Of a DNA stretch of 64,000 nt, positions 51,627 to 60,414 are shown piece by piece. The position numbers and the translations under genes were made by a program. Origin of the DNA: Sphingosinicella flava (GTDB taxonomy: Bacteria > Pseudomonadota > Alphaproteobacteria > Sphingomonadales > Sphingomonadaceae); the NCBI RefSeq assembly GCF_016025255.1, contig NZ_CP065592.1, forward strand, positions 124,001 through 188,000, in the 5' to 3' direction. Positions within the stretch are counted from its first letter, which is position 1; the number at the start of each line of letters is the position of its first letter. A model generated the notes under the pieces. The model worked only from the letters and a program-made list of their open reading frames with translations, searched no databases and had not been told where the DNA came from.

Positions 51627-53210
51627 ATGCTTGACGCAAATCTCAAGGAGCAGCTGAAGGCCTATCTGGCCAATGTGAAGATGCCGATCGAGCTGGCCGC
51701 GTCCTTGGACGATGGCGCCAAATCTAAGGAGCTGCAGAGCCTTCTCGAGGATATCGCCTCACTGAGCGATCTCGTCTCGTTCATCCGTTCGGATGACGAT
51801 GCCCGCAAGCCCTCTTTCCTCATCCGCCGCGCGGGAACCGACATCGCGGTCCGCTTCGCCGGCATTCCGATGGGGCATGAATTCACGTCGCTCGTTCTTG
51901 CCCTGCTGCAGGTCGGCGGTCATCCGCCCAAGGTCAGCGACGATGTGATCGAACAGGTGAAGGCGCTGGACGGCGACTTCCGGTTCGAAACCTATTTCTC
52001 GCTGTCCTGCCAGAACTGCCCGGACGTGGTGCAGGCGCTGAACCTCATGAGCGTCCTTAATCCCCGGATCAGCCACGTCGCCATCGACGGGGCGCTTTTC
52101 AAGGAAGAAGTGGACAGCCGCAAGGTGCTCGCGGTGCCGAGCGTGTTCCTGAACGGCGAGCCCTTCGGCCAGGGCCGGATGGAGCTGGAGCAGATCCTCG
52201 CCAAGCTCGACACCGGCGCCGTGGCGCGCGCGGCCGAGAAGATCGCGGCCAAGGAGCCGTTCGACGTCCTCGTCGTCGGGGGCGGCCCGGCGGGCGCCGC
52301 AGCGGCCATTTATGCCGCGCGCAAGGGTATCCGCACCGGAATCGTCGCCGAACGCTTCGGCGGCCAGGTGCTCGACACCATGGCGATCGAGAATTTTATT
52401 TCCGTTTCCCACACGGAAGGCCCGAAACTCGCCGCGCATCTCGAGCAGCATGTGAAGGATTATGACGTCGACATCATGAACCTTCAGAAGGCGGCCAAGC
52501 TCATTCCGGCGGATCGTCCGGGCGGCCTTGCCACTGTCGAACTGGAAAACGGCGCGTCGCTCAAGGCGAAGACGGTCATCCTGTCCACCGGCGCCCGCTG
52601 GCGGCAGATGAACGTGCCGGGCGAAGACGAATATCGCAATCGCGGCGTCGCTTATTGCCCGCACTGCGACGGACCGCTCTACAAGGGCAAGCGCGTCGCG
52701 GTGATCGGCGGTGGCAATAGCGGCGTCGAAGCGGCGATCGACCTTGCGGGCCTCGCGTCGCATGTCACGCTGATCGAATATGACAGCCAGCTCCGCGCCG
52801 ACGCGGTGCTGCAGCGCAAGCTCTACAGCCTCCTCAACGTGACAGTGGTCACGTCGGCCCTAACGACCGAAGTGCATGGCAATGGCGAGAGGGTGATCGG
52901 CCTCACCTACAAGGACCGCAATAGCGAGGACACGCATCTCGTCGAACTGGAAGGCATATTCGTTCAGATCGGCCTCGTGCCGAACACCGAATGGCTGACC
53001 GACTCCGTCGCGCTCACCCAGCGCGGCGAGATCGAGATCGACCATCGCGGCCACACGTCGATCGAAGGCGTGTTCGCGGCAGGCGACGCGACGACCGTGC
53101 CCTACAAGCAGATCGTCATCGCCATGGGACAGGGATCGGCAGCGGCGCTTTCGGCCTTCGATTATCTCATCCGGCAGGTTCCAGAGGAAGAGGCAGCGCA
53201 GGCTGCCTAA
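51627..53210 (+). CDS. ahpF: Alkyl hydroperoxide reductase subunit F
   Basis: A 527-residue flavoprotein that passes NADH electrons to AhpC. The N-terminal double thioredoxin-like region carries the redox pair Cys128/Cys131 ([11 protein letters not shown]), and the TrxR-like part carries Cys344/Cys347 (YCPHCDGP). FAD and NAD binding show in [19 protein letters not shown] and [19 protein letters not shown], with [13 protein letters not shown] near the C terminus. About 195 bases separate it from ahpC. Confidence 0.97.
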   Translation: MLDANLKEQLKAYLANVKMPIELAASLDDGAKSKELQSLLEDIASLSDLVSFIRSDDDARKPSFLIRRAGTDIAVRFAGIPMGHEFTSLVLALLQVGGHPPKVSDDVIEQVKALDGDFRFETYFSLSCQNCPDVVQALNLMSVLNPRISHVAIDGALFKEEVDSRKVLAVPSVFLNGEPFGQGRMELEQILAKLDTGAVARAAEKIAAKEPFDVLVVGGGPAGAAAAIYAARKGIRTGIVAERFGGQVLDTMAIENFISVSHTEGPKLAAHLEQHVKDYDVDIMNLQKAAKLIPADRPGGLATVELENGASLKAKTVILSTGARWRQMNVPGEDEYRNRGVAYCPHCDGPLYKGKRVAVIGGGNSGVEAAIDLAGLASHVTLIEYDSQLRADAVLQRKLYSLLNVTVVTSALTTEVHGNGERVIGLTYKDRNSEDTHLVELEGIFVQIGLVPNTEWLTDSVALTQRGEIEIDHRGHTSIEGVFAAGDATTVPYKQIVIAMGQGSAAALSAFDYLIRQVPEEEAAQAA

Positions 53211-53218
53211 GCCTGTTG

Positions 53219-53287
53219 TGCTCCGGCGAAAGCCGGAGCCCAGCGGCACAGACCGAACGGCTGGACCCCGGCTTTCGCCGGGGAACA
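53219..53287. repeat. GTGCTCC-type palindromic repeat, copy B
   Basis: GTGCTCCGGCGAAAGCCGGA..GCCCAG with a closing GGACCCCGGCTTTCGCCGGG: nearly identical to copy A at 51510-51580 and in the same direction. It fills the space between the convergent ahpF and oxyR genes. Confidence 0.8.
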
Positions 53288-53289
53288 AG

Positions 53290-54207
53290 TTAGGCTGCGC
53301 GGCCCATACCTTCCTTAGTGATCGTCTTCAGAGCCTGCGCCAACAGCCGGAACTCTTTCACGCGCGGGCTGCCCTTGCGCCAGATGAGGGCGATGCGGCG
53401 GCTGGGGTGATCCGCCTCCAGCGGCCGCGCCGTCGCCCCTGTATTGTCGAGCAGGCCCGATTGCACCGCCATTTCCGGCACCAACGTCATGCCAAGGCCA
53501 TTGCCGACCATTTGAATCAGCGTGTGGAGCGATGTGCCGAGCATGGTCGCCTCCGCCCGCAATTCGGGCCGGTTGCACGCCGCAAGCGCGTGGTCCTTCA
53601 GGCAATGGCCGTCCTCCAGCAGCAGCAGGCGATGCTCGTCAATGCTGGCGGGCGTGACATGGGCGGGCGGCTGCTCGCCCGGCGGAAAGGCGACGAATAG
53701 CCGATCCTCGAACAGGTCGGCATTTTCAACCTCGCCGCATGCATAAGGAAGGGCGAGAAGGACGCAGTCGACATGGCCGCGATGCAGGGAATCGCACGCG
53801 GCTTGGCTCGTTTCCTCGCGCAAGAACAGCTTCAGCTCCGGCCATTGCTGGCGCAAGCGCGGAAGGAGACGGGGCAGCAGGAAAGGCGCGATGGTCGGAA
53901 TGACGCTGAGCCGCAATTCACCGGCAAGCGGCTTTCCGGCGGCGCGCGCCATGTCGGCCAGTTCGTCCACCTCGCGCAACACCCGCTCCGCTTTCTCGGC
54001 GATGCGCAGGCCCAGCGGCGTGAAACGCACGACGCGGCGCGTGCGTTCGACAAGGGTGATGCCGATCAGCGATTCCAGCTCGCGAAGGCCCGCCGACAGG
54101 GTCGATTGCGTGACGAAGCAGGCTTCGGCGGCGCGGCCGAAATGGCCGTGATCCTTTAGCGCAACGAGATATTGCAACTGTTTCAGGGTCGGGAGATAGG
54201 TGTTCAT
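53290..54207 (-). CDS. oxyR: Hydrogen peroxide-sensing regulator OxyR
   Basis: A 305-residue LysR-family activator. The winged helix-turn-helix is in GRAAEACFVTQSTLSAGLRELE (in parts). The regulatory domain contains LLLLEDGHCLKDHALAAC, placing redox Cys202 and Cys211 at the x8 spacing of the peroxide-sensing cysteines in E. coli OxyR. This separates it from other LysR proteins. It is convergent with ahpF and divergent from the serine acetyltransferase gene. A candidate autoregulatory site lies 30-44 bases upstream of the ATG (54237-54251). Confidence 0.95.
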   Translation of the reverse strand: MNTYLPTLKQLQYLVALKDHGHFGRAAEACFVTQSTLSAGLRELESLIGITLVERTRRVVRFTPLGLRIAEKAERVLREVDELADMARAAGKPLAGELRLSVIPTIAPFLLPRLLPRLRQQWPELKLFLREETSQAACDSLHRGHVDCVLLALPYACGEVENADLFEDRLFVAFPPGEQPPAHVTPASIDEHRLLLLEDGHCLKDHALAACNRPELRAEATMLGTSLHTLIQMVGNGLGMTLVPEMAVQSGLLDNTGATARPLEADHPSRRIALIWRKGSPRVKEFRLLAQALKTITKEGMGRAA

Positions 54208-54236
54208 CGGCGGCCTCGATCAGATCGCTGCAACTT

Positions 54237-54251
54237 ATCAATTCTATCGAT
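54237..54251 (-). promoter_or_regulatory. Candidate OxyR site upstream of oxyR
   Basis: ATCGATAGAATTGAT when read on the oxyR strand; a T-N11-A palindrome close to the oxyR start and similar to the ahpC site. Divergent epsC-type gene starts at 54337. Confidence 0.4.
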
Positions 54252-54336
54252 GAAATGCAGCCCTGATCGTGCCGCTGGCAATCGGATGGGCCTCATCCTA
54301 TCTTCGATCCAGACCGAAACCATCGCGGGTTGATCT

Positions 54337-55020
54337 ATGCTGTTTGGACTCGTCGCCTATCTCGATTCTGTTAAGGCGCGCGATCCCGCCCCGCGGTCCC
54401 GTTGGGAAATTCTGCTCTATCCTGGCGTCTGGGCCTTGGCTTTCCACCGCGTCGGACACTGGCTTTACAAGGGCGAGCTTTATTTCCTCGCTCGGCTTAT
54501 CAACCATCTCGCCCGTTTCCTCACTGCCATCGACATTCATCCCGGCGCCAAGATCGGCCGCAATTTCTTTATCGATCATGGCTTCACCGTGATCGGTGAG
54601 ACGGCGGTGATCGGCGATAACGTCACCATCTATCAGAACGTCACCCTCGGCGGCACCAATCCGGCGGGCGGGGAGGCGGGGCATCGCCATCCGACCATCG
54701 GCGACAATGTCATCATCGGCTCGGGCGCGCAGGTGCTGGGGCCGATCCATGTCGGCGACCGTGCCCGGGTCGGCGCCAATGCGGTGGTGACGAAGGACGT
54801 GCCGGAAGGCGCGACGATGATCGGCATTCCGGCGCGCTCCACCCTGCTCGACGCGCAGGATTATGCGAAGAATTTCGTGCCTTATGGCACCCCCTGCTCC
54901 GAAGCCTTCGATCCCGCCACCCAGAAGCTGGAAATCCTGCAATGCGAGATCGAGCAGTTGCGAAAAAAATTGCAGGAGATGATTGATGCGCGCGATGAAG
55001 GAAGGCGGGATCGCGCCTGA
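54337..55020 (+). CDS. Serine O-acetyltransferase, EpsC type
   Basis: A 227-residue hexapeptide-repeat enzyme making O-acetylserine for cysteine synthesis. [62 protein letters not shown] (in parts) with the catalytic His in FIDHG, and [23 protein letters not shown] (in parts) are the CysE/EpsC core. It is shorter than CysE, placing it in the EpsC group. The last 40 residues form a charged helix ([18 protein letters not shown]). The DUF2794 gene overlaps its stop by one base. Confidence 0.94.
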   Translation: MLFGLVAYLDSVKARDPAPRSRWEILLYPGVWALAFHRVGHWLYKGELYFLARLINHLARFLTAIDIHPGAKIGRNFFIDHGFTVIGETAVIGDNVTIYQNVTLGGTNPAGGEAGHRHPTIGDNVIIGSGAQVLGPIHVGDRARVGANAVVTKDVPEGATMIGIPARSTLLDAQDYAKNFVPYGTPCSEAFDPATQKLEILQCEIEQLRKKLQEMIDARDEGRRDRA

Positions 55021-55361
55021 TGGGCGACATCACCTCATTTCCCGCATCCGCGCCGCTAAGCCAGGTCGCTTTCGAACGACGCGAACTGAACCGCATCGTC
55101 GATCTGTACGGCCGCATGGTCGCCGCCGGTCACTGGAAGGATTATGCGATGGAATTCGGCAAGGAAGCGGCGTCCTTCGCCGCCTTCCGCCGCTCCGCCG
55201 AGCATCCGGAGGTCAGAATCGAAAAGCGCCCGGCCTTGCGCAACCGGCAAGGCATGTGGGCGCTGATCGGGGAACATGGCGTGGTGCTCAAACGGGGCCA
55301 TGAACTCGGCCCCGTTCTCGCACCGATCGAACGCCGCCTTATGAAGCTGGTAGCGGGCTGA
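55020..55361 (+). CDS. DUF2794 domain protein
   Basis: A 113-residue cytoplasmic protein of the alphaproteobacterial DUF2794 family: FERRELNRIVDLYGRMVAAGHWKDYAMEF (in parts), then FAAFRRSAEHPEVRIEKRPALRNRQGMWAL (in parts) and a C-terminal RRLMKLV. Function unknown. It overlaps the acetyltransferase stop and runs 23 bases over the convergent membrane-protein gene. Confidence 0.88.
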   Translation: MGDITSFPASAPLSQVAFERRELNRIVDLYGRMVAAGHWKDYAMEFGKEAASFAAFRRSAEHPEVRIEKRPALRNRQGMWALIGEHGVVLKRGHELGPVLAPIERRLMKLVAG

Positions 55362-56427
55362 CCCGATCCAGCACCGGCAGCCGGGCCTGAAGGCCCCCCG
55401 GCAATGCCCGCACCACATTCGTCCGTGCCGTATGCCAGAAGGCGGAAAGCAGAAGCAGGGCCGATCCGATGATGAGCGCCGTGAAGGCGAAGCTCAGCTC
55501 CACCGCCCCGAACCGCTCGAACAGATCGTTCAATGCCCAGAGAACATAAGCGAGGGCCGATACGAGCAGGGCCCGCCTGTCGATCGCGATGGCGGTGAGG
55601 CCAAGCGCGACATAGACCGCCAGCACGACGACCGCTTCGCCGGTGGTGGCATGACCGTCGTTGAGGCCGAGCAGGCTGAAGACCGGATGGACGATCAGCG
55701 GCGCGGCGAGAAGATGCAGCCAGAAGGCGACGTCCGACCGCCGCGTCTCCCGGCGCGGGTCGGACCCGTCCCACCACATGGCGAGTAGGAATACGCCGAC
55801 GCCGAGCGCCAGACCAAAGCCAAGCAGAATGTTCTGCAGTTCCGGCACATCGCCAACTACATAAGCGATCAGCGCCAATACCAGGCCGACAAGGGCCAGC
55901 ACCCCCGCAGCGACGGTGATCGGCACGCGGAATCGCCGCCAATGCAGCCAGGCGCCCGCCGCCGCGACCGCCGCCGCTCCGGCCGCGACAAGCGCGACGA
56001 GTGGCTCGTTGTTTTGCAGGGTCTCCTCGCCGATCGCCAGGACGAGCGTGAAGCCCGTGGCGCCGAAGATGCCGCCGATAAAGGCGATAAGCAGGATGAT
56101 GCTGGGCAGCGCCATGCGCCGCTTGCGGGTGAAAAATTCGGCGAGGCCCCACGCGGTCGCCGCCACGAGCAGGCCGGTAAAGGGCGACGGGCCGCCCACC
56201 TCCACCTGCGGCGGGATCGCGTTGCCGATCCAGCCCATGGCGACGAGCAGGATCGCCGCCGCGATGGACACGAAGATGTCGTTGAAGCCGGTCAGGAGAC
56301 GGAAATGTTCCTCGTCCACCGCTGGCATGGCGCGGCTCTCGGCCACGAAGTTGCGCAGGCGAATGGCGGCATCGGGGCTCATCGCTCCCGCCGCTACAGC
56401 CGCTTCCAGATCGCTTTCGCTATACAT
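55339..56427 (-). CDS. Polytopic membrane protein with DUF2157-like N terminus
   Basis: A 362-residue protein. Its first 45 residues are a soluble helical head (YSESDLEAAVAAGAMSPDAAIRL), similar to DUF2157-type proteins. At least nine membrane segments follow, for example ASIAAAILLVAMGWIG, SIILLIAFIGGIFGATGFTL, LALGVGVFLLAMW, VVVLAVYVALGLTAIAI and ALIIGSALLLLSAFW. No transporter motif is seen, so function is unknown. A good sigma-70 promoter with a palindrome in its spacer lies just upstream (56451-56480), showing it is independently controlled. Confidence 0.82.
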   Translation of the reverse strand: MYSESDLEAAVAAGAMSPDAAIRLRNFVAESRAMPAVDEEHFRLLTGFNDIFVSIAAAILLVAMGWIGNAIPPQVEVGGPSPFTGLLVAATAWGLAEFFTRKRRMALPSIILLIAFIGGIFGATGFTLVLAIGEETLQNNEPLVALVAAGAAAVAAAGAWLHWRRFRVPITVAAGVLALVGLVLALIAYVVGDVPELQNILLGFGLALGVGVFLLAMWWDGSDPRRETRRSDVAFWLHLLAAPLIVHPVFSLLGLNDGHATTGEAVVVLAVYVALGLTAIAIDRRALLVSALAYVLWALNDLFERFGAVELSFAFTALIIGSALLLLSAFWHTARTNVVRALPGGLQARLPVLDRVSPLPAS

Positions 56428-56450
56428 GCTTTCCTCCCTAAGGAAGGCGC

Positions 56451-56480
56451 ATCATAGCATTGCTGTTATATAACGGCAAT
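56451..56480 (-). promoter_or_regulatory. Promoter and operator of the polytopic membrane protein gene
   Basis: On the minus strand TTGCCG, 17 bases, then TATGAT forms a sigma-70-type promoter 24-52 bases before the ATG. A 22-bp palindrome with one mismatch, core GTTATATAAC (56459-56480), fills the -35 element and the spacer. A repressor of GntR/ArsR type would exclude polymerase. Confidence 0.65.
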
Positions 56481-56508
56481 ACAGCTGGCTGATATACTCC
56501 GCTTTGCC

Positions 56509-56877
56509 TCAGCGACGCGGCCGTCCTTGCACGCAATTATCGGTCACGGTGCGCGAACAGCGCGGATAATCCTTGGTTGCCGCCCGCGTCGTGAAGGCCG
56601 CGCTCTGATTTGGATCGACCACGACGCCACCACCGGCGGGGGTAGCGACCATGTTGGTGCCCGGAGGCGCTACGGCAACGCCTGACGGATCGGTGCCTTC
56701 GGCGGTGATGCCTTCCCGCGTGGTCATGCGTGTCGTGGTGTCCGTGGTGGCGGGGGGTGTCTCGGCCGTGGTCTGGACCTCGGCCTCGGTTTCCGATTTG
56801 ATTTCGCTTGTCTTCGTATCCTGTGCAAGAGCGGCGCCGCCGATCAGCAGCGCGGCGGTGAAAAGCATCGTCTTCAT
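56509..56877 (-). CDS. Small exported Thr-rich protein
   Basis: A 122-residue protein with a signal peptide (MLFTAALLIGGAALA). The mature sequence has a Thr/Glu-rich segment (ETEAEVQTTAETPPATTDTT), then GVAVAPPGTNMVATPAGGGVVVDPNQSAAF (in parts), and two Cys near the basic C terminus (PRCSRTVTDNCVQGRPRR). No known domain; similar low-complexity exported proteins occur in sphingomonads. It probably has its own promoter; phoB lies downstream on the same strand. Confidence 0.72.
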   Translation of the reverse strand: MKTMLFTAALLIGGAALAQDTKTSEIKSETEAEVQTTAETPPATTDTTTRMTTREGITAEGTDPSGVAVAPPGTNMVATPAGGGVVVDPNQSAAFTTRAATKDYPRCSRTVTDNCVQGRPRR

Positions 56878-56953
56878 CAGACCTCCTAGCGGCCCGAGGG
56901 CCGGCCATTCAGCCCCTCCGTGCCTCCAACGATGCTGGCGCGGATTTTATCCC

Positions 56954-57652
56954 CTAGAGCCTGTCTTCGCTGTCGAGCGCATAGCCCGCCGAGCGGACGG
57001 TGCGGATGATGTCCGCCCGGCCCCCTTCGTTGATCGCCTTGCGGAGGCGGCGGATATGGACGTCGACGGTCCGGGCTTCGATGTCGCTTTCGCGCCCCCA
57101 GACGCTGTCGAGCAACCGCTCGCGGGAGAAGACGCGGCCGGGATGCTCCAGGAAATGCTTCAGAAGTCGAAATTCGGTGGGACCAAGGGCGATTGTTTCG
57201 CCGCCGCGCTTCACCTTGTGGCTGACGATGTCCATTTCGATGTCCGCGTAAGCAAGTTGTTCCCCCGCCAATGCGGGCCGCACGCGGCGCAGCACCGCGC
57301 CGACGCGGGCGACCAATTCCTTGGGCGAGAAGGGCTTCACGACATAATCGTCGGCGCCGGTTTCGAAACCGCGTAGCCGGTCCGGTTCCTCGCCGCGCGC
57401 CGTCAGCATGATGATCGGCACGTTGGCGGTTTCCGGATAGCGGCGGAGGCGGCGGCAGACCTCAATGCCCGACACACCCTCGATCATCCAGTCGAGCAGG
57501 ACGAGATCGGGCGGGCTTTCCTGGGCGAGCATCAGCGCCTCGTCGCCGTCCGTCGTATGCTCGACCTCGAATTCCTCGCGCTCAAGATTGTATGTCAAAA
57601 GCTCGGCCAGGCTCTGGTCGTCCTCGACGAGAAGGATGCGCCCCTTGGCCAT
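56954..57652 (-). CDS. phoB: Phosphate regulon response regulator PhoB
   Basis: A 232-residue OmpR/PhoB-class regulator. The receiver has acidic ED near residue 11 and phosphoacceptor Asp54 in VLLDWMIEG, with the Lys in VKPFSPKEL. The winged-helix output domain has LGPTEFRLLKHFLEHPGRVFSRERLL (in parts). It activates the pst operon by binding Pho boxes; candidate boxes lie before pstS. It starts 4 bases after the phoU stop, the last gene of the phoR-pst-phoU-phoB series here. Confidence 0.97.
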   Translation of the reverse strand: MAKGRILLVEDDQSLAELLTYNLEREEFEVEHTTDGDEALMLAQESPPDLVLLDWMIEGVSGIEVCRRLRRYPETANVPIIMLTARGEEPDRLRGFETGADDYVVKPFSPKELVARVGAVLRRVRPALAGEQLAYADIEMDIVSHKVKRGGETIALGPTEFRLLKHFLEHPGRVFSRERLLDSVWGRESDIEARTVDVHIRRLRKAINEGGRADIIRTVRSAGYALDSEDRL

Positions 57653-57656
57653 CTCT

Positions 57657-58352
57657 TCAGCCCTCGGCGGGGTCCGCGCCCTTGGAGCGCTCGGCCATCT
57701 TCTCGCCCGTCGCGGCGAAATAGACCATTTCGGCGACGTTGGTGGCGTGATCGCCGACCCGCTCCAGATTCTTCGCGATGAAGAGGAGATGGGTCGCCTG
57801 CGTGATGTTGTTCGGATTTTCCATCATGAAGGTGAGGAGCGTCCGGAAGATGCTGTTGTAGAAATTGTCGAGCGCCTCGTCCCGCTCGCAGACGGCAAGC
57901 GCGGCCTGGGCATCGCGCGCGGCGAAGGCGTTCAGCACGTTGCCGACCATCTCGCCCGCGATCCGGCCCATTTCGGGGAGGAGGGCGAGGGGGGCAATCT
58001 TCCCCATCTGCTCCAGCACCGGCACGCGCTTGGCGATATTCTTGGCATAATCGCCGATCCGTTCGACCACGCCCGCGATCTTCAGCGCGGCGACCACATC
58101 GCGCAGGTCGTCGGCCATCGGCGCGCGGAGGGCGATGATCTGGACGGCGGTGCGCTCCACCTCTGCTTCGAGAGCGTCGATCTTCTTGTCGTTTTCGACG
58201 ACCCGCGCGGCGGCCTCGGTGTCGCGCTGGACGAGCGCCCGCATCGCTTCCTTGATCGCTTCCTCGGCAAGGCCGCCCATCTGCGCGATGCTGCCGCGCA
58301 ACTGGTCGAGCTCGTCGTCGAACGCCTTGATCGTATGTCCACTGCTGGCCAT
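57657..58352 (-). CDS. phoU: Phosphate signalling protein PhoU
   Basis: A 231-residue protein with two PhoU helical repeats (LDQLRGSIAQMGGLAEEAIKEAM and the matching NFYNSIFRTLLTFMM half, both with the acidic metal-binding triads such as VENDKKIDALE and VCERDEALDNF). It conveys the transport state of PstSCAB to PhoR, repressing the regulon when phosphate is ample. The ATG at 58352 gives MASSGHTIKAFDDEL; an extension upstream overlaps pstB and is not used. Confidence 0.96.
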   Translation of the reverse strand: MASSGHTIKAFDDELDQLRGSIAQMGGLAEEAIKEAMRALVQRDTEAAARVVENDKKIDALEAEVERTAVQIIALRAPMADDLRDVVAALKIAGVVERIGDYAKNIAKRVPVLEQMGKIAPLALLPEMGRIAGEMVGNVLNAFAARDAQAALAVCERDEALDNFYNSIFRTLLTFMMENPNNITQATHLLFIAKNLERVGDHATNVAEMVYFAATGEKMAERSKGADPAEG

Positions 58353-58366
58353 GGTCGTGATCCTTC

Positions 58367-59137
58367 TCAGCCGTAGCGGCCGGTGATATAATCCTTGGTG
58401 CGGGTTTCGCGCGGATTGGTGAAGATTTCCGACGTGTCGCCATATTCGACGAGCGTGCCGAGGTGGAAGAAGGCCGTGCGCTGCGATACGCGCGCCGCCT
58501 GCTGCATGTTGTGGGTGACGATGGCGATGGCGTAGCGGCCGCGCAGTTCGTGGATCAGCTCCTCGATCTTCGCCGTCGCGATCGGATCGAGCGCCGAGCA
58601 AGGCTCGTCCATCAGGATCACTTCCGGGTTCACCGCGATGGCGCGCGCGATGCAGAGGCGCTGCTGCTGGCCGCCGGAGAGGGCGGTGCCGCTTTCGGCC
58701 AGGCGGTCCTTCACTTCATCCCACAAACCCGCGCGGCGCAGCGACTTTTCGACGATCTGATCGAGTTCCGCCTTGCCCGTCGCGAGGCCATGGATGCGTG
58801 GCCCGTAGGCGACATTCTCATAGATCGACTTGGGAAAGGGATTGGGCTTCTGAAACACCATGCCGACCCGGGCGCGGAGCTGCACCACATCCATCGACGA
58901 GGCGTAAATGTCCTCGCCGTCCAGCGCGATTTGCCCCTCGACGCGGGCATTGGCGATGGTGTCGTTCATGCGGTTCAAGGTGCGCAGGAAGGTCGATTTG
59001 CCGCAGCCCGACGGGCCGATGAAGGCGGTCACGTCCTCCTGAGTGATGTCGATTGAGACATCGTTGATCGCCTGTTTGTCGCCATAAAAGACGTTGATGC
59101 CGCGCGCGGTCATCTTCGGCGTGGAAATGTCGGTCAT
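58367..59137 (-). CDS. pstB: Phosphate ABC transporter ATPase PstB
   Basis: A 256-residue ATPase. Walker A is GPSGCGKST (41-49), signature [15 protein letters not shown], Walker [14 protein letters not shown] loop [18 protein letters not shown] (in parts). These match PstB, including the characteristic FLGTLVEYG-like [12 protein letters not shown] end. It lies 14 bases before phoU and 5 bases after pstA. Confidence 0.97.
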   Translation of the reverse strand: MTDISTPKMTARGINVFYGDKQAINDVSIDITQEDVTAFIGPSGCGKSTFLRTLNRMNDTIANARVEGQIALDGEDIYASSMDVVQLRARVGMVFQKPNPFPKSIYENVAYGPRIHGLATGKAELDQIVEKSLRRAGLWDEVKDRLAESGTALSGGQQQRLCIARAIAVNPEVILMDEPCSALDPIATAKIEELIHELRGRYAIAIVTHNMQQAARVSQRTAFFHLGTLVEYGDTSEIFTNPRETRTKDYITGRYG

Positions 59138-59142
59138 TGCGT

Positions 59143-60414
59143 TCACCAGCGTCTCTCGAACTTGTTGCGTAGGTAGATGGCGAGGCCGTTCATCGCGAGC
59201 AGGAAGACGAGGAGGACGATGATCCCCGCCGACGTCTTCTCCACGAACCCGCGGCTGACCTCGTCCGACCACAGGAAGATCTGCACCGGCAGCACGGTCG
59301 CGGGCTCGCTGATCCCGCCCGGAGGCGAGGCGATGAAGGCGCGCATGCCGATCATCAGCAGCGGCGCCGTCTCGCCCAAGGCGCGGGCCATGCCGATGAT
59401 CGTGCCGGTGAGGATGCCGGGGAGGGCGAGCGGCAGGACGTGGTGAAACACGACCTGCACCGGGCTCGCGCCGATGCCGAGCGCCGCGTCGCGGATCGAC
59501 GGCGGCACCGATTTGATCGCGTTGCGGCCCGCAATGACGATGACGGGCATGGTCATCAGGGCCAGCGTCAGGCCGCCGACCAGCGGCGCCGAACGCGGCA
59601 GGTGCATGAAATTGAGGAACACCGCGAGCCCGAGCAGGCCAAAGATGATCGACGGCACCGCCGCGAGGTTGTTGATCGATACTTCGATGAGGTCGGTCCA
59701 GCGATTCCGGGGTGCATATTCTTCGAGATAGACGGCGGAGAGCACGCCGATCGGGAAGGCGAGGGCCAGCGTCACCAGCATGGTCAGCAGCGATCCCTTG
59801 AACGCGCCCCAGATGCCGACGAGCGTCGGATCGGTCGCGTCGGCGCCGGTCAGGAAGCCCCAGTTGATCCCGGTCTTGACCGCATCGCGGGCGTCCAGCG
59901 TCCGATAACGTTGTTCGTCCTCCGGAGTGCCGTCGCTCTTGGCGGCGAGGTCAAGGCCGCTGGAGGCCGGAAGCCAAAGTGTCTCGGTGCGCTCCAGCAC
60001 GGAAGGATCGGCCTTGATCGCCTCGCGCACGCGCAGCCATGCGCCGTTCGACAGCAGGTTCGCGCCGTCCGCGCCATATTGTGCGGTGGCGGCCGCACGC
60101 ACCGCGCCGTCGATATCCGCCGCCGCCAACGCCGCGTCGGCGCCCGGGCCGCGCAGCACTTGCGGATCGAGGATCAAAGTGCTGGCCGGGAAGTTCATGT
60201 CCAGCCGCACCTCGGTCTGGGTAAATCCCCTAAGACCGTTCGACAGCATGGTGACGAGCAGGAAGGCGAGGAACGCGGCCGACAGCAAAACCGCGCCGAA
60301 GCCGACCGCCTTGAAGCGCCGCTCGGCCGCATAGCGCCGCCGGATGCGGCGTTGCATCGCGTCGCTCCGCCAGTCGGTGGGCTGCGGCCCGTTCATGGCC
60401 ACGGGCTTATTCAT
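59143..60414 (-). CDS. pstA: Phosphate ABC transporter permease PstA
   Basis: A 423-residue permease. An N-terminal part of about 170 residues (DUF3333-type, with one helix [20 protein letters not shown] and a periplasmic region) precedes the permease core, in which [29 protein letters not shown] (in parts) and [25 protein letters not shown] (EAA loop, in parts) are clear. The extra N-terminal part is typical of alphaproteobacteria and absent in E. coli. The start overlaps the pstC stop. Confidence 0.95.
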   Translation of the reverse strand: MNKPVAMNGPQPTDWRSDAMQRRIRRRYAAERRFKAVGFGAVLLSAAFLAFLLVTMLSNGLRGFTQTEVRLDMNFPASTLILDPQVLRGPGADAALAAADIDGAVRAAATAQYGADGANLLSNGAWLRVREAIKADPSVLERTETLWLPASSGLDLAAKSDGTPEDEQRYRTLDARDAVKTGINWGFLTGADATDPTLVGIWGAFKGSLLTMLVTLALAFPIGVLSAVYLEEYAPRNRWTDLIEVSINNLAAVPSIIFGLLGLAVFLNFMHLPRSAPLVGGLTLALMTMPVIVIAGRNAIKSVPPSIRDAALGIGASPVQVVFHHVLPLALPGILTGTIIGMARALGETAPLLMIGMRAFIASPPGGISEPATVLPVQIFLWSDEVSRGFVEKTSAGIIVLLVFLLAMNGLAIYLRNKFERRW

